A stretch of DNA of 64,000 bases from Sphingobium sp. TCM1 (GTDB lineage Bacteria > Pseudomonadota > Alphaproteobacteria > Sphingomonadales > Sphingomonadaceae), in the NCBI RefSeq assembly GCF_001650725.1, contig NZ_LXVX01000038.1, forward strand, positions 186,001 through 250,000, given 5' to 3'. This document shows, piece by piece, positions 43,355-51,676 of this stretch (its first letter is position 1; each line of letters opens with the position of its first letter). Below the pieces are notes generated by a model. The model saw only the letters and a program-made list of their open reading frames with translations. It was not told where the DNA came from and made no database searches. A program made the position numbers and the translations under genes.

Positions 43355-44503
43355 TCAGCCCAGCATGTCTTTCGCGATGACGATCTTCATGACTTCGGAC
43401 GTGCCCGCGAAAATCCGCGAGATGCGCGCGTCGGCATAGAGCCGGCAGATCGGATATTCCTGCATGTAACCGGCAGATCCATGAAGTTGCAGCGATTCAT
43501 CGACGGCCCTTGCCTGTACTTCGGTGCATTTGAGCTTGCAGGCGGCGGCCGTCGCCGGGTCCAGTTCGCCCGCGTTGAACAGGTCGACGCAATGGTCGAG
43601 AAAGGCCTGGGCGCAATCGACATCGGCGCGTAGTTCCGCCAGCTTGAACTTCGTGTTCTGAAAGTCGGCAATGCGCTGGCCGAACGCCTTGCGCCCGGTG
43701 GTGAAGTCGACCGCGAGACGGATGGCTTCCTGCGCGTTGGGAAGGGATTGGGCGGCGGTGGTGATCCGCTCCTCCGCGAGTCCACCGCGCATATAGTCGA
43801 ACCCGCGCGCCGGATCGCCGATCACATGCTGCGGCGACAGTTCGACATCCTCGAAAAAGAGTTCGGACGTGTCCTGGCTCAGGAAGCCAAGTTTCTCCAG
43901 CTTGCGGCCAGGACGGAAGCCGGGCATCCCCTTTTCGACCAGGAACAGGCCAAGCTGGCGCGGATTGGAAGGATCGGTCTTCGCCGCCACCACGAACAAG
44001 TCGGCGGTCAGGCCGTAGGAAATATAGGTCTTCTGTCCGTTCAGAACCCAGCTGCCATCGCCGCGTGGCCGGGCATGGGTCTTGAAGCCGGCGATGTCGC
44101 TGCCCGCGTCCGGCTCCGTCATGGCGATGGCGCAGATCATCTCGCCCGACACGAGTTTGGGAAGGAAGTGATGCTTCTGGGCCTCGGTGCCATATTTGGC
44201 GATATAGGGGGGCGAGTTACGGTTGAGCGCCCCCATCCAGAGCCCGGTCTCATGGCTCCTGGTCACTTCCTCATACATAAGCTGGTCGTAGCGGAAATCG
44301 GCGAGGCCGAGGCCGCCATAGGCCTCCTCCACCCAGTAGCAGAGGAAACCGCCCTCCCCCGCTTTGCGATAGACATCCCGGTCGATCATGCCCTGTTCGC
44401 GGAAGCGGGGCGAATGCGGCACGACTTCCCGCTCCAGAAAGCGGCGGAAGGCGTCGCGAAACTGCTCCTGTTCGGGCGTATAATGATTGCGTTTCATGAC
44501 CAT
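43355..44503 (-). CDS. Acyl-CoA dehydrogenase
   Basis: 382 residues with GGGAGG ten bases upstream of the ATG. Motifs ICAIAMTEPDAGSDIAGFKT, NGQKTYISYGLTADL and LQLHGSAGYMQEYPICRLYADARISRIFAGTSEVMK. The usual YEGT catalytic segment reads FAGT, so the base must lie elsewhere in the chain, as in the long-chain and isovaleryl-type enzymes. It is five bases from the SDR gene at 44509, in a three-gene unit with two SDRs. Confidence 0.9.
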   Translation of the reverse strand: MVMKRNHYTPEQEQFRDAFRRFLEREVVPHSPRFREQGMIDRDVYRKAGEGGFLCYWVEEAYGGLGLADFRYDQLMYEEVTRSHETGLWMGALNRNSPPYIAKYGTEAQKHHFLPKLVSGEMICAIAMTEPDAGSDIAGFKTHARPRGDGSWVLNGQKTYISYGLTADLFVVAAKTDPSNPRQLGLFLVEKGMPGFRPGRKLEKLGFLSQDTSELFFEDVELSPQHVIGDPARGFDYMRGGLAEERITTAAQSLPNAQEAIRLAVDFTTGRKAFGQRIADFQNTKFKLAELRADVDCAQAFLDHCVDLFNAGELDPATAAACKLKCTEVQARAVDESLQLHGSAGYMQEYPICRLYADARISRIFAGTSEVMKIVIAKDMLG

Positions 44504-44508
44504 GGAAA

Positions 44509-45294
44509 TCAGTCCTCCCGTTCACTCAGAAGGCCGTGCGGATCGCCGAGCGATGCGCCGCCATCCATCGTCAATGTCTGCCCGGTGGTGTAGGCAGCCT
44601 CGTCCGACGCCAGAAACAGGAATCCGGCCGCAATCTCCTGTGGTGTACCGGGGCGGCCAACAGGAACCTGCGCGCCCATGGCGGCGATCTGTTCTTCGGT
44701 AGCGTTGCACTCAAGCGCGTGAGTGCGCGTGAGGCCCGGCTCGATCGCGTTCACGGTGATGCCCCTACGCGCCAATTCCAGCGCCGCGCCCCTGACGAAC
44801 CCCGTCACGGCCATTTTGGCCGATCCATAATGGACGCGGCCAGGCAGCGACTTGCGATTACCAGCGACCGAGGAGGTGACGAGGATGCGGCCCGCCGGAC
44901 TTTTGGCCAGCCAGGGGAGCGCATCCTTCGTCAGCCAGAAGGCGGCCTTGATACCGACGTCGAACATGCTGTCGAGCACATCGTCGGGCATGTCGGCGAG
45001 GCTCGCTGGCATGAGATAGGCGGCATTGTGCAGAATGATGTCGATCCGGCCGAAGCGATCCCCGGCGCGCATCACCATCGCCCGCACCGCCTGGCGATCG
45101 CCCATGTCGAGCGTGTCAAGGACGGCGGTGCCGCCGGTTTCGGTAATAGCGTCAACGACGTCCTGTCCTGGTCCGGCCGACCGCGTCGCTACGACGACCT
45201 GCGCGCCCTCGCTTGCGAACAGTTCCGCCGCGGCACGACCGATGCCCCGCCCTCCACCGGTCACGATGGCCACTCGTCCGTCCAGCTTGCCCAA
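44509..45294 (-). CDS. SDR oxidoreductase
   Basis: About 261 residues when started at the TTG at 45294 (reads GKLDGRVAIVTGG), which lies six bases after GAGGAG. The ATG at 45336 adds 14 residues but has a weak ribosome-binding site; a GTG at 45300 touches the GAGGAG. Cofactor motif TGGGRGIG, HNAAYLM, active site HYGSAKMAV with Tyr and Lys. A classical NAD(P) alcohol dehydrogenase of the fold; C-terminal AGFLFLASDEAAYTTGQTL is standard. First gene of the three-gene minus-strand unit, divergent from the crotonase at 45408. Confidence 0.87.
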   Translation of the reverse strand: MGKLDGRVAIVTGGGRGIGRAAAELFASEGAQVVVATRSAGPGQDVVDAITETGGTAVLDTLDMGDRQAVRAMVMRAGDRFGRIDIILHNAAYLMPASLADMPDDVLDSMFDVGIKAAFWLTKDALPWLAKSPAGRILVTSSVAGNRKSLPGRVHYGSAKMAVTGFVRGAALELARRGITVNAIEPGLTRTHALECNATEEQIAAMGAQVPVGRPGTPQEIAAGFLFLASDEAAYTTGQTLTMDGGASLGDPHGLLSERED

Positions 45295-45350
45295 CCGCAC
45301 CTCCTCATCCGCCTTGTCGCAGCGGCGTGGCCCCATTCGCCCATCATTGT

Positions 45351-45370
45351 CAACTAGGTTATATATCTGT
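45351..45370. promoter_or_regulatory. Regulon element between SDR and crotonase genes
   Basis: CAACTAGGTTATATATCTGT, containing AACTAGGTT, the exact reverse of the AACCTAGTT core at 22593. It is 38 bases before the crotonase ATG and 57 bases before the SDR start on the other strand. Confidence 0.62.
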
Positions 45371-45407
45371 GATGGACAAGCGCAACGGATGGCGAGATAG
45401 AGAGGGC

Positions 45408-46151
45408 ATGACCGATGACTCAATGCTCGTCCTACGGAGCGATGCCGATGGCGTCGCTACGTTGACGCTCAATCGCCCGGACAAGCGCAACGCGCTCAAC
45501 GTCGCCATGTTCGCGGCGCTCGACGCTCACCTGGGCGATCTGGAGGGAGAAACCGACCGGATCGGCGCGGTGGTGCTGCGCGCGGCGGGGCCAGTCTTCA
45601 GCGCGGGTGCGGACCTTGGCAAGCAGCAGAAGCCACCGCGCCGCTTCTTTCAGGCAGCAACGATCACGCGGCTGGCGAACCTGCCCCAACCCGTCATCGC
45701 GGCGGTGCACGGCCCCTGCTTCACTGGCGGGCTGGAACTGGTGCTGGCGGCGGACATCATCCTGGCGACGCAATCCTCGCGTTTTGCTGACACTCACGGC
45801 AAATGGGCACTGGTGCCCGGATGGGGCATGACCCAGCGCCTGCCGCGCCGGGTAGGCCAGCACAAGGCCCGCGAGATGATGTTTACTGCACGCGAATATG
45901 ACGGGCGTCAGGCCGAAGCGATGGGCTTGGTCAACCTATGCGTGGCGGATGACATGTTCGAGGCCGAACTGGAACGGCTGACCCGCGATATCATGGCATT
46001 GTCCTGGCACAGCCATCGCGGCAACAAGGCACTGCTCAACGCATCCGATGGCATGACGCTGGAGGCGGGACTGGCCCATGAGATAGTCGCCAGCCCAGGC
46101 GTAGGGCCGGATTTTGCGAACCGGGTCGGCGCCACTTTCGGAAAGCGATAG
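45408..46151 (+). CDS. Enoyl-CoA hydratase/isomerase (crotonase) family
   Basis: 247 residues from the ATG at 45408, preceded by AGAGAGGG; the ATG at 45372 is closer to the regulatory element and has no ribosome-binding site. LNRPDKRNALNVAMF and FSAGADLGKQ mark the CoA and oxyanion sites. GPCFTGGLELVLAADIILA supplies one acidic residue, while the second region reads FADTHGKWALVPGWGMTQRLPR, with His/Gly in place of the second catalytic Glu. Hydratase activity is therefore less certain than isomerase or hydrolase activity. Convergent with the thioesterase at 46165. Confidence 0.87.
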   Translation: MTDDSMLVLRSDADGVATLTLNRPDKRNALNVAMFAALDAHLGDLEGETDRIGAVVLRAAGPVFSAGADLGKQQKPPRRFFQAATITRLANLPQPVIAAVHGPCFTGGLELVLAADIILATQSSRFADTHGKWALVPGWGMTQRLPRRVGQHKAREMMFTAREYDGRQAEAMGLVNLCVADDMFEAELERLTRDIMALSWHSHRGNKALLNASDGMTLEAGLAHEIVASPGVGPDFANRVGATFGKR

Positions 46152-46164
46152 CGCCCCTCGCCGG

Positions 46165-46638
46165 CTACCGCTTGTCGAGCTTGCGCACCGTGCCGCTGTA
46201 GGCGGTGATGGCGACGTCGCCCTGCCACAATGTGCCCCTCACAAACGCCATGCGCCCTGTTTCACGCAGCAGTTCGAGCCGGGCGACGATCGGCGTGGCG
46301 ATGTCGCCGCTGGCAAGGAAACTGAGCGTGAAGTCGATGACGACGATGCCGCCACGGCTGCACCGGCCATGCAGGTAAAGAGGCAGGAACAGCGATTGTT
46401 CCGCGATCGCCGAGAGAAAGCCGCCGTGCAGCGAGCCCATCACGTTGGCGCAACCGGTATGGGGCTGGACGCGCATCTCGGCGCCGCCGGGCACGGCCCG
46501 CACGTCGAGCGGGGGTAGCGCAGTTTCAAACCCCGTGACAGCAACACGGTCCAGCGGCCGCCAGCCATCGACGGCGATCGGCGTTGCATCGTCCATCCCG
46601 ACGCCGTCTGACGGCAAGTGGTTCTCTTGATCCAACAT
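46165..46638 (-). CDS. Hot-dog fold thioesterase (PaaI/4HBT-like)
   Basis: 157 residues in a single hot-dog domain with the signature GSLHGGFLSAIAEQ near 68-81, typical of PaaI-like acyl-CoA thioesterases. It would hydrolyse stalled or dead-end CoA esters to free CoA. No good ribosome-binding site precedes the ATG at 46638; an ATG at 46596 (MDDATPIAV) is an alternative start. It lies 100 bases downstream of another thioesterase gene (46739) on the same strand, so two thioesterases of different families sit side by side. Confidence 0.82.
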   Translation of the reverse strand: MLDQENHLPSDGVGMDDATPIAVDGWRPLDRVAVTGFETALPPLDVRAVPGGAEMRVQPHTGCANVMGSLHGGFLSAIAEQSLFLPLYLHGRCSRGGIVVIDFTLSFLASGDIATPIVARLELLRETGRMAFVRGTLWQGDVAITAYSGTVRKLDKR

Positions 46639-46738
46639 TCGTCATTTCATCCTGCTTATGCTGCACTGCGCTATATCGACCGATAAAAAGAGGCAACTCT
46701 ATTCCAAAGACGATCGGCGGGACTTCATGCCCGAATGG

Positions 46739-47602
46739 TTATGCGGGAGGCGTGGACGGTGCAGTGCCTGCCCGGCGCGCGGCAAGTTGCTCCGGCGTCT
46801 CGTGCATCCGCAGGATCAGCGACTGACTGGCAGTCGCCATCAAGAGCCCGGTCTCGTCGAACAGGTGCATGGTGCCGTGAACCACACCATGGTGGATCGA
46901 TTCGATACGGATGTCGCACAATATCCATTCAGCCGGTTCTATCCGCGCATAGCGGATGGTGTTGTCCAGGCTGTTGCCGCCGGCAAAGGCGCCGATCGCA
47001 TTGCCGATCGCGACGGAGATATAGTCCGCGACAACCGCCAGCAGCAACGGGTCGGCCAGCAACCCCTCGTTAGAGCGGATCCAGAAGGCGACCCGACCAT
47101 CATCGCTACGGCCTTCGGGCCGCTGCCCATCCGGGTACCGCCCATGGGCGAGCCGCACCTCGAACCGGCTTTGCAGGCCATCTTCACCCGCGCGCCAGCT
47201 TTCGACCGCCGGGCAGTCCCCAGGCGGGGCGACCCGGGGCATCGGCACCCATTGATCGGAAATTGCGCTATCCCGCGCGCCCAGCGCCGCGATGACACTT
47301 ATGATCTTGCCGTCTTCTATATGTTCGAGCACCTGGGCCTGGCTGGTCTGGTTGCCCGCGACAGGGATCCAGACGTCCAGGTCAACCGTCGATCCCGGTC
47401 GCGCAAAGGAAAGATAATGGGCGGTCGCCCAAATGACCGGGCGGCCACTCGTTCGCTGCATCGCGTCGATCGCAGCCGCCAGCCCCACTCCGCCAAAGAG
47501 GAAACGACGTTCTGGCAGGCCAACGCACAGGTCCATCGTCACCGGCAGATGGAAGCGATGGGAATTATGAGTGGCGCGCAGTTCGAACAAGGCTTTGGAC
47601 AC
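46739..47602 (-). CDS. Acyl-CoA thioesterase II (TesB)-like double hot-dog protein
   Basis: 287 residues from a GTG at 47602 (reads SKALFELRATHNSHRFHL), preceded by GAGGAA; a longer frame upstream overlaps the SDR gene and is not family-like. The N-terminal hot-dog has RFLFGGVGLAAAIDAM and ATAHYLSFARPGSTVDLDV. The C-terminal hot-dog has LLADPLLLAVVADY and SLDNTIRYARIEPAEWILCDI. TesB-like proteins hydrolyse medium- or branched-chain acyl-CoAs. It is 67 bases downstream of the SDR at 47670-48527, probably in one transcript. Confidence 0.85.
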   Translation of the reverse strand: MSKALFELRATHNSHRFHLPVTMDLCVGLPERRFLFGGVGLAAAIDAMQRTSGRPVIWATAHYLSFARPGSTVDLDVWIPVAGNQTSQAQVLEHIEDGKIISVIAALGARDSAISDQWVPMPRVAPPGDCPAVESWRAGEDGLQSRFEVRLAHGRYPDGQRPEGRSDDGRVAFWIRSNEGLLADPLLLAVVADYISVAIGNAIGAFAGGNSLDNTIRYARIEPAEWILCDIRIESIHHGVVHGTMHLFDETGLLMATASQSLILRMHETPEQLAARRAGTAPSTPPA

Positions 47603-47669
47603 GGGATTCCTCACGGCGATGATGGATGAAGATGGACGAAGGTTGGGATCAAGAACGGGCTGTCGATCC

Positions 47670-48527
47670 TTACCCCTCGGCGGCTCTCGTCTGGCGAATG
47701 GCAGGCACCAGCCCGCCGTCGATACGCAGGTCTGTGCCAGTGATGAAGCCGGCGCGCTCCGACAGCAGGAAATCCACGGCATTGGCGATATGCAGCACCG
47801 ACCCCATACCGAACGGCGTGGCGACGATCGCCGCACGGGCGGCGGGATTGTCCGCTGCCTCCTTGACTCCCATGGGGGTCCGCATCGTCCCCGGCGAGAT
47901 TGAGACGATCCGCCTTCCGACCCTTGCCCAGGCGGCGGCGCGACGCTCGCACATGCGGATGACCGCCGCCTTGCTATAATTATAGGCGGGCGACCCGGCG
48001 CCATAGCGGTCCCCTACCCGCACCATCTGCTGCAACAGCGGTGCGGCTCGTTGCAGCAGGTCTGTGGACAAGGGCGCTTCATCGAAAAGTCGATCGATGT
48101 CGGGTCGCGGATCGGCCAGCGCGCCATGCCCGGCGATCGATGCGATGAGGACCGCGACCAGCGGACCGTCTTCGGTTTCAATCGCCTGCAACAGCCGTTC
48201 GGTTGCGACCAGATTGGCCATGAGGATCTTGTCCCAGGGCGCGAGCGCCGGGGAAAGCCCGGCGGCATGAACGACGCCCGCCAGCCGCCCCTCCGCGCGC
48301 GCGGCACGCACGATTGTCGCGGGAACGGTTATGTCACCCATATCGCCCGCGATCCGCACCAAGACCTCATGCCCTTCGTCCGCCAGCGTGTCGGCAAGGA
48401 TATCCAGCCTCGCCTGGTCCATGTCGGTCAAAGCCAGACGGTAGCGATGGCCCAACAGCCGGGCGCAGGCCTGGCCCATGCCGCCACAGGCGCCGGTGAT
48501 CAGAATGACGGGGCGATTGTCGGACAC
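47670..48527 (-). CDS. SDR resembling 3-alpha-hydroxysteroid dehydrogenase
   Basis: 285 residues from a GTG at 48527, five bases after GGGAGG. Reads SDNRPVILITGACGGMGQA; active site PAYNYSKAAV with Tyr and Lys. There is a longer-than-usual insertion before the active site (residues about 125-160), as in the 3-alpha-hydroxysteroid dehydrogenase/carbonyl reductase branch. It oxidises a secondary alcohol or reduces a ketone on a ring or chain. Divergent from the thiolase at 48711 and followed by the TesB-like thioesterase. Steroid specificity is only a similarity-based guess. Confidence 0.85.
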   Translation of the reverse strand: MSDNRPVILITGACGGMGQACARLLGHRYRLALTDMDQARLDILADTLADEGHEVLVRIAGDMGDITVPATIVRAARAEGRLAGVVHAAGLSPALAPWDKILMANLVATERLLQAIETEDGPLVAVLIASIAGHGALADPRPDIDRLFDEAPLSTDLLQRAAPLLQQMVRVGDRYGAGSPAYNYSKAAVIRMCERRAAAWARVGRRIVSISPGTMRTPMGVKEAADNPAARAAIVATPFGMGSVLHIANAVDFLLSERAGFITGTDLRIDGGLVPAIRQTRAAEG

Positions 48528-48636
48528 AGAATCCTCCCATATTCGTCTTGCGCGGCAGAGGTGATCGGCCGGCTCGATCGCCGCAGACAGTCGACTCCAC
48601 GACGGCATAGGAAATTTTTGCTTTGCATCACATCAT

Positions 48637-48653
48637 CAACTAAGTAGGCGAGG
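48637..48653 (+). promoter_or_regulatory. Weak regulon element between SDR and thiolase
   Basis: CAACTAAGTAGGCGAGG. The CAACTAAG half matches 5571 and 5728; the other half is poorly conserved. Confidence 0.35.
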
Positions 48654-48710
48654 TGAATCGAGTTACTGCCTTGGCAGGCAGCGAGCCATTGTGCAACCCA
48701 GGAGAAGAAT

Positions 48711-49964
48711 GTGTCCGAAGCCTATATCATCGACGCCGTCCGTACCCCGCGCGGAATAGGCAAGGTCGGAAAGGGCGCGCTCGCCCACATGCACCCCCAG
48801 CATCTGGCCGCGACCGTTCTCAAGGCGATCGCGGAGCGCAACCAGCTGAACACGGCCGACGTCGATGACGTGATCTGGTCCACGTCGACCCAGAAGGGCA
48901 AGCAGGGCGGCGACATGGGCCGCATGGCGGCGCTGGATGCAGGCTACGACCCCAAAGCTAGCGGCATGACGCTGGATCGCTTCTGCGGCGGCGGCATCAC
49001 GGCCGTGAGCATAGCCGCAGCCCAGATCATGGCCGGGATGGAGGATCTGGTCGTCGCCGGGGGCACCGAAATGATGTCGCTCACGGCGACCATGGCGCAG
49101 GAAGAAATGGCCGCAGGCATCATGCCACTGGGCATGGGCTCGGGCAATGCGCGGCTTCAGGCGGTCCATCCCCAGTCGCACCAGGGCGTGTGCGGCGATG
49201 CCATCGCCAGTATGGAGGGCATCAGCCGCGAGGCACTCGACGCGCTGGGTCTGGAAAGCCAGAAGCGGGCCGAACGCGCCATGGCCGAAGGGCGTTTCGA
49301 CAAGTCGGTGGTGCCGGTGATCGATGATGCAGGCCATGTCGTGCTGGCGAAGGACGAATTTCCCCGTCCGCAGACCACGGCCGAAGGCCTGGCTGCGCTC
49401 AAGCCTTCCTTCACCGCCATCGCCGACATGGCGATCGATGCGGAGGGCAATACGCCGCGCAGCCTGATCAATCAGAAATTCCCCGACCTCACGATCGAGC
49501 ATTTTCATCACGCCGGCAATTCGTCGGGCGTGGTGGATGGCGCTGCGGCCGTGCTGCTGGCGTCCAAGGATTATGCCGAAGCGCATGGCCTGAAACCCCG
49601 CGCCCGGATCGTCGCGACCGCCAATGTCGGCGACGACGCGACCCTGATGCTTAATGCACCGGTACCGGCCGCCAAAAAGGTGTTGGCCAAGGCGGGCCTC
49701 ACCAAGGACGATATCGACCTGTGGGAGATCAACGAGGCATTTGCGGTAGTCGCCGAGAAGTTCATCCGTGACCTCGACCTCGATCGCGCGAAGGTGAACG
49801 TCAATGGCGGTTCGATCGCGCTTGGCCATCCCATCGGCGCGACGGGGGCCATCCTGATCGGTACCGTTCTCGATGAACTGGAGCGCACGGGCGGCCGCTA
49901 CGGCCTGGTCACGATGTGCGCCGCAGGCGGCATGGCCCCTGCAATCATCATCGAACGCATCTAA
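48711..49964 (+). CDS. Acetyl-CoA acetyltransferase (thiolase)
   Basis: 417 residues from a GTG at 48711, six bases after AGGAG. A standard thiolase: nucleophile Cys92 in DRFCGGGITAVS, EINEAFAVV, GHPIGATG and the C-terminal TMCAAGGMAPAIIIERI with the second Cys. It cleaves straight-chain 3-ketoacyl-CoAs and can serve the FadJ-like enzyme at 25640, which has no thiolase partner beside it. Monocistronic, followed by a strong terminator. Confidence 0.94.
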   Translation: MSEAYIIDAVRTPRGIGKVGKGALAHMHPQHLAATVLKAIAERNQLNTADVDDVIWSTSTQKGKQGGDMGRMAALDAGYDPKASGMTLDRFCGGGITAVSIAAAQIMAGMEDLVVAGGTEMMSLTATMAQEEMAAGIMPLGMGSGNARLQAVHPQSHQGVCGDAIASMEGISREALDALGLESQKRAERAMAEGRFDKSVVPVIDDAGHVVLAKDEFPRPQTTAEGLAALKPSFTAIADMAIDAEGNTPRSLINQKFPDLTIEHFHHAGNSSGVVDGAAAVLLASKDYAEAHGLKPRARIVATANVGDDATLMLNAPVPAAKKVLAKAGLTKDDIDLWEINEAFAVVAEKFIRDLDLDRAKVNVNGGSIALGHPIGATGAILIGTVLDELERTGGRYGLVTMCAAGGMAPAIIIERI

Positions 49965-49988
49965 CACAGCCTTTCACACGGACGAGCA

Positions 49989-50028
49989 GACCCCCGAAGC
50001 GCGATTGCGCTTCGGGGGTCTTTCTTTT
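49989..50028 (+). terminator. Rho-independent terminator after the thiolase
   Basis: A 14-base perfect stem (49989-50002 with 50007-50020; core CCCCCGAAGCGC) and a GATT loop, followed by TTTCTTTT, 25 bases after the stop codon. Confidence 0.92.
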
Positions 50029-50064
50029 GGCAGTACCAGCCTTACGCGAGGCGATAATTTCCAT

Positions 50065-50100
50065 TTGACACTTATGTTCCATTATGGAATTTATATGTCA
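50065..50100 (+). promoter_or_regulatory. Promoter with a large dyad operator before the MarR gene
   Basis: A consensus -35 box TTGACA at 50065-50070 begins the region. From 50066 to 50100 the DNA is a 35-base dyad: TGACA / TGTCA at the ends and TTCCAT-T-ATGGAA at 50077-50089, symmetrical at 27 of 35 positions. It spans the promoter and reaches the start codon. With no Shine-Dalgarno sequence and the spacing from -35, transcription may start at or next to the ATG (leaderless). Likely the MarR protein's own operator. Confidence 0.72.
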
Positions 50101-50582
50101 TGTTACAGCGCGGCGAAATTTTCATCCAGCTTGTCGACGAGATCGCCCGCGCGCGCGGGCGCACCGATCTGGCCTTTCGTTCCATTCGGGAAGCGCATGA
50201 CCTGACGGAGGTCGAGAATGTGGTGCTCACCGCCGTCACCCATGCGCCGCGCCCCTCCACGGTGCCCCAGATAGGAAGGTCGCTCGGGCATCCGCGCCAG
50301 GTCATCCAGCGCGCCGCCGATGCACTGGCGGCGCGGGGCCTGATCGAATGGCAGGACAATCCCGATCACAAGCGCGCGCGCCTGCTGATTCCCACGCCGC
50401 AGGGTACGGCGCTGCGCGAAGGCGATGATGCGGAAGGATTGCGCCTCGCCACGCTGCTGACAGAGGGGATCGACCCGGCGCTGATCGCGCGCGCGGTCGC
50501 GGACCTGCGCACCATCCGCATGGGACTGAACGAAAATCTGCGCGTGATGGCTGAACGCGACGAAGCGGGAGATGATGCATGA
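50100..50582 (+). CDS. MarR-family transcriptional regulator
   Basis: 160 residues with a winged helix: VENVVLTAVTHAPRPSTVPQIGRSLGHPRQVIQRAADALAARGLIEWQDNPDHKRARLLIPTPQG type layout, with the recognition helix around HPRQVIQR and the wing at DNPDHKRA. MarR proteins usually repress their own operon until bound by an aromatic or acyl ligand. The start overlaps the end of a 35-base dyad, so autoregulation is likely. It leads the operon 50100-53730 and overlaps the phosphotransferase gene by four bases. The cluster-wide element is absent here, pointing to separate control. Confidence 0.9.
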   Translation: MLQRGEIFIQLVDEIARARGRTDLAFRSIREAHDLTEVENVVLTAVTHAPRPSTVPQIGRSLGHPRQVIQRAADALAARGLIEWQDNPDHKRARLLIPTPQGTALREGDDAEGLRLATLLTEGIDPALIARAVADLRTIRMGLNENLRVMAERDEAGDDA

Positions 50583-51646
50583 GCGATGATCTGACTGGCC
50601 TGGTCGACATCCCCAAACTGACGGGTTGGCTCGACGAACATATTCCGCAATTGGGCGACGGCCCGCTGACCGCAAGGAAGATCCATGGCGGCACCAGCAA
50701 CGTAATACTGTCCCTAGAGCGCGGCGGCGAGACGATGGTGTTGCGCCGCCCGCCGGTTATCGCGCCCCCCGGCAGCGAGAAGAGCGTGCTGCGCGAGGCG
50801 CGCGTGCTGACCGCGCTCAACGGTACACCCGTGCCGCACCCGATCTGCCGGGGCAGCTGCGCCGACACCGACGTGATCGGCGCGCCCTTCTATATAATGG
50901 ACAAGGTTGATGGCTGGGCCGCGTCGATCATAGACGAGCATATCTATCACCAGGCGCCGTTTGACCGGGCACCCTACGAATATGGCGTGGCTTATGCGAT
51001 GGTCGACGGACTCGTGGCGCTTGCCAATGTCGATTACAAGGCGGTCGGGCTCGAAGGCTTTGGCAAGCCGGACAATTATCTGGAACGGCAGGTCGATCGC
51101 TGGGAAGGCCAACTGCTGAGCTACAAGGAACTCTATGATTATCCTGGCCGTGAGTTGCCGGGATATGAACTGACGCGCGACTGGTTGCGCGCCAACATCC
51201 CCTCCTCCTTCAAGGCCGGGATCATCCATGGCGATGTCGGCACGCCCAACGCACTGTTCGCCGACGGACCGCCCTGCCGTCTCAATGCGCTGATCGATTG
51301 GGAGCTGTCGACCATCGGCGATCCGCTGCTGGACCTTGCCTCCTTCACCAACGCGATGCGGGACGAGGCAGTTCCGGACGTGCTGCCCTCCAAGCGGCTC
51401 TATAATAGCGAGAACTGGCCGACGCGGCAGGAAATGGCTCGCTATTATGCGGCTGGCACGGGTCGGGACATGGCCGATTTCGACTATTATGCGATCCTGG
51501 CCATGTTCAAGGGCGGGTGCATCCTGGAATATAAGGTCGCGCAGTCGCAGGCAGGCATATTGTCCCACGAGACGGGCGTCTTCTTTTCCCGCCTGGTGCT
51601 CGAAAGCTTCGCCAACGCCGCGGACCTGATCCGCCGGATCGGCTGA
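50579..51646 (+). CDS. ACAD10/11-type (LvaA-like) phosphotransferase
   Basis: 355 residues of the aminoglycoside phosphotransferase/choline kinase fold. GGTSNVILSLERGG is the nucleotide loop, IIHGDVGTPNALF the catalytic loop and DWELSTIGDPLLDLA the metal-binding loop. This branch includes the kinase domain of mammalian ACAD10/11 and bacterial LvaA, which phosphorylate 4-hydroxyacyl-CoAs so that a dehydrogenase can eliminate phosphate. The next gene encodes an ACAD11-like dehydrogenase, so the two-step 4-hydroxyacyl-CoA conversion is well supported by context. It starts within the MarR stop (ATGA). Confidence 0.88.
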   Translation: MSDDLTGLVDIPKLTGWLDEHIPQLGDGPLTARKIHGGTSNVILSLERGGETMVLRRPPVIAPPGSEKSVLREARVLTALNGTPVPHPICRGSCADTDVIGAPFYIMDKVDGWAASIIDEHIYHQAPFDRAPYEYGVAYAMVDGLVALANVDYKAVGLEGFGKPDNYLERQVDRWEGQLLSYKELYDYPGRELPGYELTRDWLRANIPSSFKAGIIHGDVGTPNALFADGPPCRLNALIDWELSTIGDPLLDLASFTNAMRDEAVPDVLPSKRLYNSENWPTRQEMARYYAAGTGRDMADFDYYAILAMFKGGCILEYKVAQSQAGILSHETGVFFSRLVLESFANAADLIRRIG

Positions 51647-51676
51647 CATCCCCATAGGATCTGAGAGGATAGAGTC

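Noticed and set aside
46739..48004. 421-residue reading of the TesB-like gene
   Set aside because: The first about 130 residues overlap the SDR at 47670 and are Arg/Ser/Pro-rich. The GTG at 47602 with GAGGAA starts the family sequence.
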